Origin: Deltaproteobacteria bacterium | GTDB lineage: Bacteria > UBA10199 > GCA-002796325 > JACPFF01 | Direction of reading: 5' to 3' | DNA: 64,000 nt | Assembly (NCBI GenBank): GCA_016183065.1 | Contig: JACPFF010000006.1 | Location: 233,578 to 297,577 of the forward strand | Shown here: in pieces, positions 35,312-44,131 of the stretch | Position numbering within the stretch: position 1 is the stretch's first letter | How the letters are laid out: every line of letters starts with the position of its first letter | Program-made: the position numbers and the translations under genes | The notes under the pieces: model-generated | What the model saw: the letters and a program-made list of their open reading frames with translations, nothing else | Databases searched by the model: none | Told to the model about the DNA's origin: nothing

Positions 35312-35341
35312 TTGACTCGCTATGCGACCTTCTTTTATACT
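35312..35341 (+). promoter_or_regulatory. Sigma-70-type promoter of the Lys/Arg-rich peptide gene
   Basis: TTGACT and TATACT are separated by 18 bases, with a predicted start near 35348 and the AGGGAGG ribosome binding site ~45 bases further on. Another TTGACA at 35191 has no -10 at good spacing. The region 35157-35311 holds no gene that I can support. Confidence 0.7.
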
Positions 35342-35403
35342 GCTGAAGGTACGCAGTTGGGGAAATGTTCAACGATAGTCCTGACAAGAAAGGGAGGGAG
35401 ACA

Positions 35404-35496
35404 ATGGTAAAGAGAAAGAAGGCTGCACCAAAGAAGCGGGTCGCCAAACGGAAGAAAACCGTGAAGAAGGCCAAGAAGACGACGAAACGCAAATAG
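35404..35496 (+). CDS. 30-residue Lys/Arg-rich peptide, histone-H1-like
   Basis: The ORF encodes 30 residues, of which 14 are Lys and 4 Arg, the rest mainly Ala, Val, Thr and Pro (KKAAPKKRVAKRKK and similar). There is no acidic residue. The composition matches the DNA-binding tails of bacterial histone-H1-like and AlgP-type proteins, suggesting nucleic-acid or polyanion binding. It has its own promoter, a strong AGGGAGG ribosome binding site six bases before the ATG, and a tight terminator 22 bases after the stop, so it looks like a dedicated, strongly expressed monocistronic gene. Its function is unknown. Confidence 0.75.
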   Translation: MVKRKKAAPKKRVAKRKKTVKKAKKTTKRK

Positions 35497-35518
35497 TGCG
35501 GCACAGCAGAGAGTGAAG

Positions 35519-35551
35519 ACGCCCCGGGAACATTTCCGGGGCGTTTTTTTT
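35519..35551 (+). terminator. Intrinsic terminator after the basic peptide gene
   Basis: A nine-pair GC-rich stem ACGCCCCGG/CCGGGGCGT with an eight-base loop, followed by eight T residues. It makes the basic-peptide transcript an isolated unit of about 200 bases. Confidence 0.92.
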
Positions 35552-35589
35552 ATTGGCAAGGCCATGGTGATGTTGATAGAGAGGGCGCC

Positions 35590-36138
35590 ATGTCGCTCGT
35601 CCCCACAAAATGTTTTCTGACCAAGGGTGTCGGGAAACATCGGGAGAAGCTGCAAAGTTTCGAGATGGCCCTGCGCAATGCGGGCATTGCGCAGTACAAT
35701 CTCGTGCGGGTCTCGAGCATTTTTCCCCCGGCCTGCCGCATTATTCCCAAAAAAGAGGGGATCAAATTTCTCAAGCCTGGGCAGATTGTTTTTTGCGTCC
35801 TCTACGATACCGCGACCGACGAGCCGCATCGTCTCCTTGCCTCCTCCGTCGGTTTGGCCATCCCGCGGGACCGGTCGCATCATGGTTATCTGTCGGAGCA
35901 TAAAAGCTTCGGACAGACCGAGCGCCAGGCGGGGGATTATGCGGAAGATCTTGCCGCAGAAATGCTGGCAACGGTCCTCGGAGTCCCCTTTGAGCCGGAC
36001 CAATCGTGGAACGAGCGGCGAAAAAGCTGGACCATTTCCGGAGAGATCGTCAAGACCATGAACATCACACAGTCCGCCGTCGGCGACAAGAATGGCTTGT
36101 GGACATCGGTCGTGGCGGGCTGCATTTTCATTGCATGA
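35590..36138 (+). CDS. pdaD: Pyruvoyl-dependent arginine decarboxylase
   Basis: A 182-residue PvlArgDC proenzyme. The self-cleavage site is the Ser-Ser in NLVRVSSIFPP at residues 42-43; the second Ser becomes the pyruvoyl cofactor, giving a small beta and a larger alpha chain. GIAQYNLV and the later YLSEHKSFG also fit the family. It decarboxylates arginine to agmatine without PLP. The ATG begins 39 bases after the preceding terminator. The stop overlaps the agmatinase start (ATGA), so both steps of putrescine synthesis are coupled. Confidence 0.93.
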   Translation: MSLVPTKCFLTKGVGKHREKLQSFEMALRNAGIAQYNLVRVSSIFPPACRIIPKKEGIKFLKPGQIVFCVLYDTATDEPHRLLASSVGLAIPRDRSHHGYLSEHKSFGQTERQAGDYAEDLAAEMLATVLGVPFEPDQSWNERRKSWTISGEIVKTMNITQSAVGDKNGLWTSVVAGCIFIA

Positions 36139-37019
36139 TCTCCTTTCTTGGATGGACTCCGACAGAGGACGTTTCGACAGGCGTGGTGGTCATCCCGGCG
36201 CCCTATGAAGCCACAACCTCGTATGGTCAGGGGACCGCGCGCGGGCCCGCGGCCATTCTCGAGGCGTCCCATCAGGTCGAATTCTACGATGAAGAACTGC
36301 AGTACGCGCCGTGCCGTATCGGCATTGCCACCCGCGCGGCGATTGCGTTTGGGGAGGCCACGCACGAAGCCGCGATCGCGCTGGTTGCGCAGGCCGTTGC
36401 AGCGGTCCATGACGCGGGACAATGGCCACTCGTTCTCGGTGGCGAGCATTCCATCACCTCGGGGTGTGTTCGTGGGACTTTGCCGCACTCTCCCGGGTTG
36501 GGGGTCTTGCAAATCGATGCGCATGCCGATCTCCGCAACGAATACGACGGTTCTCCGTGGAGTCATGCCTCGGTCATGCGCCGCATCGTCGAACTCGGAT
36601 GTCCGACCGTTGGTGTCGGGATTCGTGCGCTCTGTGAAGAAGAGGCGGCATTCATTCGGGAGCGGCAGTTGCCCCGATGGTTCGCCCACCAATTGCCCCA
36701 GGATCTCTCATGGATCGAGCCGGTGATCGATGCACTCCCGGAGCGTGTTTTTCTCACTGTCGACGTCGATGGACTCGATCCGTCACTCGTCCGGGCGACC
36801 GGGACCCCGGTCCCCGGCGGGATCGGGTGGTACCCCCTCTTAGCACTCCTGCGGACGCTCTTTGCGCGCCGGACGGTGGTGGGGGCGGATATTGTCGAAT
36901 TGGCACCGCAGGTGGGCGATCATCCCTCTGATTTTACCGTGGCCCGGCTCGCCTACAAACTGATCGGATATTACGCGGAACGTCACCGCCGCACCGGTGA
37001 TGGAAAAACTCTCTCCTAG
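36135..37019 (+). CDS. speB: Agmatinase (ureohydrolase family)
   Basis: A 294-residue binuclear manganese ureohydrolase. The metal-binding motifs are present: GGEHSIT, DAHADLRNEYDG and DVDGLDPS. With the arginine decarboxylase upstream, agmatine is the expected substrate, giving putrescine and urea; arginase or formimidoylglutamase are less likely alternatives. I chose the ATG overlapping the decarboxylase stop; an upstream frame within that gene is not needed. The last four bases overlap the end of a small minus-strand ORF. Confidence 0.92.
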   Translation: MISFLGWTPTEDVSTGVVVIPAPYEATTSYGQGTARGPAAILEASHQVEFYDEELQYAPCRIGIATRAAIAFGEATHEAAIALVAQAVAAVHDAGQWPLVLGGEHSITSGCVRGTLPHSPGLGVLQIDAHADLRNEYDGSPWSHASVMRRIVELGCPTVGVGIRALCEEEAAFIRERQLPRWFAHQLPQDLSWIEPVIDALPERVFLTVDVDGLDPSLVRATGTPVPGGIGWYPLLALLRTLFARRTVVGADIVELAPQVGDHPSDFTVARLAYKLIGYYAERHRRTGDGKTLS

Positions 37020-37216
37020 TGAACGGTGTGCGTATGGCCACTGATCAAATTCCGAATTTCGTCCCCTTTTTCGAGGATTTTGTTCGCCATGTCCCATTCG
37101 ATGGTGTCGAGATGGATACCGGTCCTGATCAACAGGAAGGAGAAGCGTTCACTCTCGACATTTTCCATCAAGATCTCCCAACAGAGTGCCTTCAGATTGT
37201 CGTCGATCTGTGTCAT
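37016..37216 (-). CDS. Small hypothetical protein (66 residues)
   Basis: A short ORF on the minus strand with a plausible ribosome binding site (GAGGGAAG about six to eight bases before ATG). The product is soluble, mildly acidic and probably all helical (KALCWEILMENVESERFSFL and ANKILEKGDEIRNLI). No family is recognised. It is convergent with and overlaps the agmatinase stop by four bases. The opposite strand also has an ORF of 103 codons, but with less protein-like composition. Moderate confidence only. Confidence 0.5.
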   Translation of the reverse strand: MTQIDDNLKALCWEILMENVESERFSFLLIRTGIHLDTIEWDMANKILEKGDEIRNLISGHTHTVH

Positions 37217-37412
37217 GCCACTTCCCTCAACGTATCGCCTGTGCGGACGACCCCGACGGCGTCCGAAGACGATACTCAGGTAGGACGATCAGGATGGGAT
37301 ACGAAAGAACACATAATAACGTCTAATTAACCAAAATTAAGTATTATTTTATATTAATAGTCAAGTGATAAATGTATAAATAATATATATTATGCATATA
37401 TCGTATAAAATT

Positions 37413-38945
37413 ATGCGTGTTTTTTTCTCTCTCATTTTCTTCGGTCCGTTGCTTTGCATTGTCAGCTGCGGTCGCTCGGGATGTTTCGGGGGCCGCGGCC
37501 CTGCGGACGCCTTGTTGGCCCAGGTTGAGGACTATCAATTGCCCAATGGTCTCCGCGTTCTGTTGCTGCCGCGCGGGGAGGCGCCGGTCTTTACCGGTGT
37601 GGTGCAGGTCAGGGTGGGGGGGATTGAAGAGCCGCCGGGAAAGGCGGGACTGGCCCATATGTTCGAACATATGGCCTTTAAGGGGACTCCGGAGATTGGG
37701 ACGCTCAACTGGGAAGAAGAGTCGGTCCTTCTCACCGAGATTCGGCAGCTCGACGTCCAGTTGACGCAGCTCCCTGTGGAAGCGGTTGCCCAGCGACAGG
37801 CCCTCGTGAATGCACGGAATCGCCGTTTTCAAGAGGCGCGCGCCGTGATTGCCTCCAATGAGTTGTGGAGCCTCTTTCATAACAACGGGGCTGCGGAACT
37901 CAACGCGTTTACGGGGAAAGACCTGACGACGTATTATGCGCGGATGCCATCGGATGCCGTGCGCCTGTGGGTCTATCTCATGTCGCAGATGGTGCATCGT
38001 CCGGTCATGCGCGAGTTTTATGCCGAACGCGATGTCGTCATGGAGGAGCGCCGGACATCGGTGGATAACAATCCGAGCGGACAACTCTTTGAAGCGCTCC
38101 TGCGCACGGCCTATACGACCAGTCCCTATCGCGAGATGACCATTGGATCGATGGAGGAACTGCAGGGCCTGACCATGGCCGATGCCGAGGCCTTTCATGC
38201 GACCTATTATCATCCCGAGCGGATGGTCGTGGCCGTGGTCGGACATTTCGACGTGAAAGCGGCCAAGACGTCGATCGCCACGTTCTTCGGGGCCATTCCT
38301 CCTCAGTCGACTCCAGGGGCTCGCGTTGTCCCCCCCGGCGGCACAGTTCGCGAGGCGGATCCGCCCCGGGAGCCGGTGCAACAGGCGGAGCGGCGCGTTG
38401 AGGTGACCAATGACGCCAGTCCGAAAGTGATGATCGCCTATCATAAACCGACGCTCCCGCATCGCGATGATTATCTCTTCGATGCGATCCAGTATCTTTT
38501 GTGTCATGGCGAGTCGGGCCGCCTGATCAAATATCTGGAACGCGACCGGCAGATGGCACGCCACGTCGGGTGTTGGAGCAGTTCTCCAGGGTCCCGACTC
38601 GAGAATCTCTTTATCATCTCGGCGGAACCCCTCGAAGGGCACTCAACCGCAGCGGTTGTGGCTGAAATTGAAACGGTGCTCGAGACCTTCAGGACCGACC
38701 TCGTGTCACGCGACGCGTTGCGGAGCGTGCAAAAAAATTTGCAGGCCGATTTTCTCTGGGAGTTGAACGACAATGAATCGCTGGCCCAGCAGCTTGCCTA
38801 TTTCCAGACCGTGGCGGGTGATTGGCGCTATGCCGTCACGCACAGTCAGATCATGGCGACCATCACGGCCGAGGAGCTGCGGGATGCGGCCCTGCGCCGC
38901 CTGCAACCGCACCAACGGACCATTGCCGTCTTGAGGAGGCCCTGA
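37413..38945 (+). CDS. M16 family zinc metalloprotease, lipoprotein, catalytic partner
   Basis: A ~510-residue pitrilysin-like protease. A lipoprotein signal (FFGPLLCIVSC) precedes a first M16 domain with the inverted zinc motif HMFEH near residue 85, inside GLAHMFEHMAFKGTPE. A second, inactive M16 domain follows. The stop overlaps the start of a second M16 gene, and the two probably form a heterodimer, as known for other bacterial active/inactive M16 pairs. ATG 37392 is an alternative start; both lie in AT-rich DNA without a visible ribosome binding site. The ~190 bases upstream are markedly AT-rich and hold no supported gene beyond the small minus-strand ORF. Confidence 0.92.
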   Translation: MRVFFSLIFFGPLLCIVSCGRSGCFGGRGPADALLAQVEDYQLPNGLRVLLLPRGEAPVFTGVVQVRVGGIEEPPGKAGLAHMFEHMAFKGTPEIGTLNWEEESVLLTEIRQLDVQLTQLPVEAVAQRQALVNARNRRFQEARAVIASNELWSLFHNNGAAELNAFTGKDLTTYYARMPSDAVRLWVYLMSQMVHRPVMREFYAERDVVMEERRTSVDNNPSGQLFEALLRTAYTTSPYREMTIGSMEELQGLTMADAEAFHATYYHPERMVVAVVGHFDVKAAKTSIATFFGAIPPQSTPGARVVPPGGTVREADPPREPVQQAERRVEVTNDASPKVMIAYHKPTLPHRDDYLFDAIQYLLCHGESGRLIKYLERDRQMARHVGCWSSSPGSRLENLFIISAEPLEGHSTAAVVAEIETVLETFRTDLVSRDALRSVQKNLQADFLWELNDNESLAQQLAYFQTVAGDWRYAVTHSQIMATITAEELRDAALRRLQPHQRTIAVLRRP

Positions 38946-40387
38946 TGCGGCGTCTGATCCTCGCGGGTGTTACGGGACTCTGTTGCTGGCATGCAACGAG
39001 TTTTGGGGCGATTGGCGAGGCCAAGAAAACGCTCGATGCCCTCATCCTCCACGATCAGGTCGTTACGGAGATGCCATCGGTGTCGGAAGTCCACCTCAAG
39101 AATGGAATGCGCTGTTTTTTCATCGAAGACCATCTCCTGCCACTCGTCCGCTTTGGGCTCATTTTCCCTGCGGGAGAGGTCTACGATCCGCCCGAGAAAT
39201 TCGGATTGTCCGCCATGTTGGCCGCCATGCTCCGTTCCGGTGGCACACGGCAACATGATGCCGAATGGATCGACGACACGCTCGATGCGAATGCCATCAA
39301 GATCGAGATCCGGATCGAGCAGGAATTGGGGATCGCTGGCGCACAGGCGCTCACCGACGACCTCGATACCGCCTTGGCGCTCTTCTTTGAGCTGCTCTAT
39401 GCCCCGGCCTATCAAGACGATCGGTTCGCGATTATGAAAGGGAAGATGGCGGAAGGGGTGCGGCGCCGCAATGACCAACCGGCGCATATGGCCCAGCGGA
39501 TTTTTCAGAAAGTCCTCTATGGTGAAGAGAGTCCATGGGCGGCCACCCCCAATCTCGACAGCATCGACCGGATCACGGTCGAGGATCTCCGTGCGCTGCA
39601 TGCGACCCTCTTTGCCCCCGAACAGATGTTGTGCGCCGTGGCCGGGGATGTTGCTCCGGCATCACTGGTGAAGCGGTTGGAGGCCCTGATGGCCCAATAT
39701 CCGGAACGGCCGGCCACGCAGCGCGTCCCTCCCGCTGTGCCGGTCACCGGGCGGCCGGGCCTCTGGGTCGTCCCCAAGGAGGTCCCGCAATCCGTGATCA
39801 CCGTCGGTCACGTGGGGCCGGTCCGCGATGATCCGGATCGCTATGCCTTGGTGGTGATGAATGAGATCCTCGGATCGCCCGCCACATTCACGAGCTGGCT
39901 GACACGGACGATTCGCACCGAACAGGGACTGGCGTATGAGGCCTGGTCGACCCTCAAATTCGGACCATCCACGGCCCCGGGGATGTTCTATGCGCATTCG
40001 AAGACGCGTGCCGAGACCACGGCCAAAACCGTGGTCCTGCTGCACGACAACATCCGCAAAATCCATGCGGGAATCGATGTGCGAGCCGATGAAGTGGACG
40101 CGATGCGGTCGGCTATTTTGCGCCGATTCATCTTCCAGTATGCAGACCCGTATCACCTCGTGTCGAGCATCATCCGTTCTATCGCCCTCGGATATCCCGC
40201 CAACTATCTCGATCTCTACCGCGCAGGGATTGCCGCCGTGACCCGCGAGGATGTGCGCCGCGCCGCGCGGACCGCGCTCCATCCCGACGCCTTGACGACC
40301 GTGGTCGTCGGGGATCCCGCGCACGTGATAGCCCCGCTCAAGGCCTTGGGGCCGGTGAATATTTATCCATTGGCGGGAGAAAAGTAG
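38945..40387 (+). CDS. M16 family protease-like protein, non-catalytic partner
   Basis: A 480-residue protein with a signal peptide (to about residue 22) and the two-domain M16 architecture, but the zinc motif is missing: the equivalent segment reads GLSAMLAAMLRSGGT. It keeps the substrate-binding Arg/Tyr signature RTEQGLAYEAWS in the second domain. In known heterodimeric M16 proteases the active subunit carries HxxEH and the partner the R/Y pair, which fits this gene and its upstream neighbour. The overlap TGATG couples their translation. Likely periplasmic. Confidence 0.92.
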   Translation: MRRLILAGVTGLCCWHATSFGAIGEAKKTLDALILHDQVVTEMPSVSEVHLKNGMRCFFIEDHLLPLVRFGLIFPAGEVYDPPEKFGLSAMLAAMLRSGGTRQHDAEWIDDTLDANAIKIEIRIEQELGIAGAQALTDDLDTALALFFELLYAPAYQDDRFAIMKGKMAEGVRRRNDQPAHMAQRIFQKVLYGEESPWAATPNLDSIDRITVEDLRALHATLFAPEQMLCAVAGDVAPASLVKRLEALMAQYPERPATQRVPPAVPVTGRPGLWVVPKEVPQSVITVGHVGPVRDDPDRYALVVMNEILGSPATFTSWLTRTIRTEQGLAYEAWSTLKFGPSTAPGMFYAHSKTRAETTAKTVVLLHDNIRKIHAGIDVRADEVDAMRSAILRRFIFQYADPYHLVSSIIRSIALGYPANYLDLYRAGIAAVTREDVRRAARTALHPDALTTVVVGDPAHVIAPLKALGPVNIYPLAGEK

Positions 40388-40419
40388 GGACTCGCCACAC
40401 GGACCGGCTTCAAAAAACA

Positions 40420-40448
40420 TTGCTATATCAGTTCGTTCTGTTAATACT
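40420..40448 (+). promoter_or_regulatory. Weak candidate promoter of the gsp operon
   Basis: TTGCTA and AATACT are 17 bases apart, each matching four of six consensus positions, 26 bases before the gspC GTG. It is the best match in the 86-base gap after the M16 genes but not a strong one. Confidence 0.35.
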
Positions 40449-40473
40449 TCTTCCATAATGGGGGTGGGAGTGC

Positions 40474-41454
40474 GTGAGCGGACTGTTCAAGCAATATGGG
40501 TGGTGTTTCAACCTCTCTTTTCTCCTCATCCTTGCCTTTTTTCTCGCCAAGATCGCGAATGTCTATCTGGGATCGCTCCTTGAGGTCTCCCGCTCGATTG
40601 CCGTCGTGAGCGGAGAGAAAGCGGGTCCGCTCGAATCGGCGATTGGGGACTATGCCGCCTATGAAGCCATTGTGGAGCGGAATATCTTTGACGCCTCCAC
40701 GGTCGAGAGTGTGCGCCCCTGCCAGCCAGACGATGCACGGCCTGAATGTCAGGGCCAAGTCGACACCGTGCAGGCGCCGCCGACCGGTGAGGCGGTGAAG
40801 ACGTCGCTCAATATTACTCTCCTCGCGACAATGGTGGTCGGCGAGGGGAAGGATGGACGATCGACGGCCGCGATTGACACGGGCCGTGGGGAAATCGACG
40901 TGTATGCCGTGGGCGATCGCGAGAAGCCCTTTCATCCCGGCGTGGTCCTGGTCCAGATCAAGCCGAAACGGATCGAATTCTTGAATAATCAACGGTTGGA
41001 ATATGCGGACCTCGCGGAAGAGAGTGCTGCGAATATTTTTGTGCCGCCCGAACAGATGGCGGAGAATGGAGAGACGACCACGAAGGCGGTGCCGCCGGGT
41101 GGCATCCCCACCGGGGATCAGGTGAGCCAGGTCGGCGACAATCGCTATGTGGTCAATCAGGGCGAAATCGATGCGGCCTTGGGGAATCTGGACCAACTCT
41201 ATACGCAGATTCGGGCCGTGCCGAACTTTGAAGGGGGGCAGGTGAAGGGGATGAAAATCCTTTCCATCAAACCGGGGTCGCTTTTTTCCAAGCTCGGCCT
41301 GCGGCGCGGGGATGTCCTGGACCGCATTAATGGCAATGACATCGACATCAAGAGCGGATTTCAACTCTTCTCGCAATTGAAAGAACAGAAACAGTTCACG
41401 CTCGATCTCAAGCGGGGTGGCAAACGGGAGACCTTTGAATATGAAATCCGCTAG
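40474..41454 (+). CDS. gspC: Type II secretion protein GspC
   Basis: A 326-residue inner-membrane protein with one transmembrane helix near residues 10-32, a homology region (YEAIVERNIFD... to VVLVQIKPKRIEFLNN), a Pro/Gly linker and a C-terminal PDZ domain (MKILSIKPGSLFSKLGLRRG, DVLDRINGNDID). GspC links the inner-membrane platform to the GspD secretin and helps select substrates. GTG start with GGGAG nearby. First gene of a gspC-N operon; its 3' end lies ~70 bases before the gspD start. Confidence 0.92.
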   Translation: MSGLFKQYGWCFNLSFLLILAFFLAKIANVYLGSLLEVSRSIAVVSGEKAGPLESAIGDYAAYEAIVERNIFDASTVESVRPCQPDDARPECQGQVDTVQAPPTGEAVKTSLNITLLATMVVGEGKDGRSTAAIDTGRGEIDVYAVGDREKPFHPGVVLVQIKPKRIEFLNNQRLEYADLAEESAANIFVPPEQMAENGETTTKAVPPGGIPTGDQVSQVGDNRYVVNQGEIDAALGNLDQLYTQIRAVPNFEGGQVKGMKILSIKPGSLFSKLGLRRGDVLDRINGNDIDIKSGFQLFSQLKEQKQFTLDLKRGGKRETFEYEIR

Positions 41455-41524
41455 CGAGCGCGGTGGCGAGAGAGTTGTCGGATCCCCGATCTCGTGCTAT
41501 GAGAGGGCCATGCGAGGGGGGAGC

Positions 41525-44131
41525 ATGCGGGTCGGGCAGTGGTGGATCATCCTCCTGCTACTCATCATTGTTCCGTTCCGGGGCTGGGCCCAAGAAACAC
41601 CCCCAGAACCGACCCCGGAGGTCCCGTTGGCCCCGGCGCCGGAACTCCCTGCGGCGCCGGTACCGCCCGTCATGCCATCAGAGGTCGAGGTGCCGGAGAC
41701 CCCGGAGACCCCGGCAGACGCCGGGGCGGCTTCAGCAGGGAATGCCACGCCGGGGACGCCCAAAGAAGATGAAGTCTATCTCAACGTCCAGGATGGAGAC
41801 ATTCGCGACATCATCAAACAGGTGAGCAAGGCGACGGGCCGAAATTTTATTATCGATGACAAGCTCCGCGGCCGGAAGCTGACGATCCTCTCCGAACGTC
41901 CGATGACGACCGGCGAGCTCTATCAGACCTTTCTCTCTGCGCTCAATGTGGCGGGTTATACCGTGGTGGAAGGTCCCGGGGGGATCTATAAGGTCGTCAG
42001 TCTGAATGAGGCGAAAAACAATCCGATTCCGACCCACGTCGATACGATTCCCATTTCCGATCTGTTTATCACGCGACTCATTACCCTCAACAACGTCGGG
42101 GCTGCAGAGATGATGCGTGCCATTCGCGACATGGTCTCCCGCGGTGGGGCCATCAGTGTCTATCCGCAGACCAATACGCTTATCCTGACCGATGCCGGGA
42201 CCAATATTGACCGTCTGATGAAGATCATCAAGGAGCTCGATCAAGAAGGTCCGCAACAGGTCATGGAAATTATTCCGGTCGTCAACGCGACCGCCAAGGA
42301 TATTGCGGCCATGGTGAACCAATTGTTTGAACAGCAAAAGCAGGGACAACAGAAACCGAAACCGGGAGAACCCGTCGATATCGATGAGGTCTCCAAGTTG
42401 ATCCCAGATGAGCGGACCAATGCCATTATTGTCCTGGCGAGCAAGCGCGCCATGGAGCAGGTGCGGGGGATTATCCGCAAGCTCGATCAGCGGCTGGTCT
42501 CCAGCGAAGAGGGACGGATTCACGTCTACTATCTCAAACACGCACGGGCCAAAGATCTCGCGACCACGCTGGCCACCTTGACGCAGGAAGCGGGGAAGAC
42601 GAAGCCCCCGACGGGTGCTTCGCCGGCTGGTGGTGGACCGCCAGCGCCGATTCTGGCGGAGTTTTCCGGGGAGATCAAGATCACGGCGGATGAGGCGATC
42701 AATGCCCTGATTATCACGGCGACCTATAAGGATTATAAGGCCCTGATCGATCGCGTGATCAGCAAACTCGATGTCCGGCGCCGCCAGGTCTTTCTGGAGG
42801 CCGCGGTCATGGAGTTGCGCATCAGCAGCGGGACCCAGTACGGCGTCTCGGGCCATGGCGGACTCGGGGGGAGTTTGCTCGGCTTTGGCCAGAGTTTTGG
42901 CGCGGTCCAGGGACTGCAGGGGCAGTTATTGAGTCCGGCGACAGATGCCCCCGCACTCTTGGGGGGGATCATCAGTCAACAGACGGTCGATATTACCACG
43001 GTGAATCCGGCAACCGGCGCCTCGTCGTCGGTCTCCCTCCCGGCCTTCTCCGCCTTCTTGCAGGCTATTTCGACCGCGGGCGATGTGAATATCATCTCCA
43101 CCCCGAGCTTATTGACGCTCGACAATGAAGAGGCCGAGATTCGGGTGGAGGCAGAGGAGCCAATCCCAGGGCCACAGACCGTGAGTACGGGGGGCATTGG
43201 GCAGATTACTCCCGTGACCTATGAGAAGGCGGGGTTGACGCTGAAGATCAAGCCGCAGATCGGCTATGGGGACTTGGTGAATCTGGAGATCGAGCAGGAG
43301 CTTTCGACCTTTGGTGTGGCACGCAACCCGAGCCTCGGAGCGCCGTCGAAGATCAAGCGGAATGTGAAGACGAATGTCCTCTGTCAGGATGGGCAGACCA
43401 TCGTCATTGGCGGTCTGATGGAAGACCAGGTGGAGAGCAGCAAGCGGAAGATCCCGATTCTCGGGGATATCCCCTTGCTCGGGTTTTTCTTTTCCCATAC
43501 AGATAAAAAATCGAGCAAATCGAATCTCCTCATCTTTATCACGCCGCATGTGGTCAAGGATTCGACCGATTTTAATGAGATCCTGAAACGGAAGATCGCG
43601 GATCGGAACCGTTTTGTCGAACACAACTATGGCAAGCGGCAGCAGGAAGTGATTCGCGCGTCGATTCGGAGTCATCGAGAGGATCTGCTGGAGTTTAAAG
43701 ATGGTGAGACGGCCGAGGGGATCCTCCCTGCGGCACCCATGATGCCAAGTCCCTCCAAGGGGGTCTTGCCCCCCGGGGCGACCGCGCCGCAGGCCTCGAT
43801 CCAGCCGGCTCCCATCCCCCCGATCATCTCCGCGCCGCCGTTGACGGTTGGGAGTGGGGGCGGTGCTGCAGTGCCGACAGGACCGGTGCAAGCGACCAGT
43901 AAGAGTGCCCCGGTTGTGCAACCGCCGGTGTGGTTCCCCTCGGGTGCCGCGCCACCGACTGGTACGTCGGCCCCCGGGAGTTCGGTCGGGGCGCCGATTA
44001 TTGATCGTACCCTGGTGCCGGAGTCTTCGACCGTCCCGCCGGCGACGAGCCGTGCATTGGCGCCTCCTGCCACCATCACCATTCCTCCCGCCCCCGATTC
44101 GCGGAAAAAGAGTGTACCGCTCGGGTACTAA
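41525..44131 (+). CDS. gspD: Type II secretion outer-membrane secretin GspD
   Basis: An 868-residue secretin. A signal peptide (to about residue 23) is followed by ~60 residues very rich in Pro, Glu and Ala, the N0 domain (VYLNVQDGDIRDIIKQVSKA), N1-N3 domains, and the secretin core ending PILGDIPLLGFFFSHTDKKS. The last ~135 residues are a Pro/Ala/Thr/Ser-rich tail. Both low-complexity segments are unusual for GspD. It forms the outer-membrane channel. ATG 41525 is chosen after a GAGGGGGGAG stretch; ATG 41510 is possible. Confidence 0.93.
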   Translation: MRVGQWWIILLLLIIVPFRGWAQETPPEPTPEVPLAPAPELPAAPVPPVMPSEVEVPETPETPADAGAASAGNATPGTPKEDEVYLNVQDGDIRDIIKQVSKATGRNFIIDDKLRGRKLTILSERPMTTGELYQTFLSALNVAGYTVVEGPGGIYKVVSLNEAKNNPIPTHVDTIPISDLFITRLITLNNVGAAEMMRAIRDMVSRGGAISVYPQTNTLILTDAGTNIDRLMKIIKELDQEGPQQVMEIIPVVNATAKDIAAMVNQLFEQQKQGQQKPKPGEPVDIDEVSKLIPDERTNAIIVLASKRAMEQVRGIIRKLDQRLVSSEEGRIHVYYLKHARAKDLATTLATLTQEAGKTKPPTGASPAGGGPPAPILAEFSGEIKITADEAINALIITATYKDYKALIDRVISKLDVRRRQVFLEAAVMELRISSGTQYGVSGHGGLGGSLLGFGQSFGAVQGLQGQLLSPATDAPALLGGIISQQTVDITTVNPATGASSSVSLPAFSAFLQAISTAGDVNIISTPSLLTLDNEEAEIRVEAEEPIPGPQTVSTGGIGQITPVTYEKAGLTLKIKPQIGYGDLVNLEIEQELSTFGVARNPSLGAPSKIKRNVKTNVLCQDGQTIVIGGLMEDQVESSKRKIPILGDIPLLGFFFSHTDKKSSKSNLLIFITPHVVKDSTDFNEILKRKIADRNRFVEHNYGKRQQEVIRASIRSHREDLLEFKDGETAEGILPAAPMMPSPSKGVLPPGATAPQASIQPAPIPPIISAPPLTVGSGGGAAVPTGPVQATSKSAPVVQPPVWFPSGAAPPTGTSAPGSSVGAPIIDRTLVPESSTVPPATSRALAPPATITIPPAPDSRKKSVPLGY

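Noticed and set aside
37019-37330. 103-codon plus-strand ORF opposite the small minus-strand ORF
   Set aside because: It lacks a ribosome binding site and runs into AT-rich noncoding sequence; the minus-strand ORF has the better start signal.
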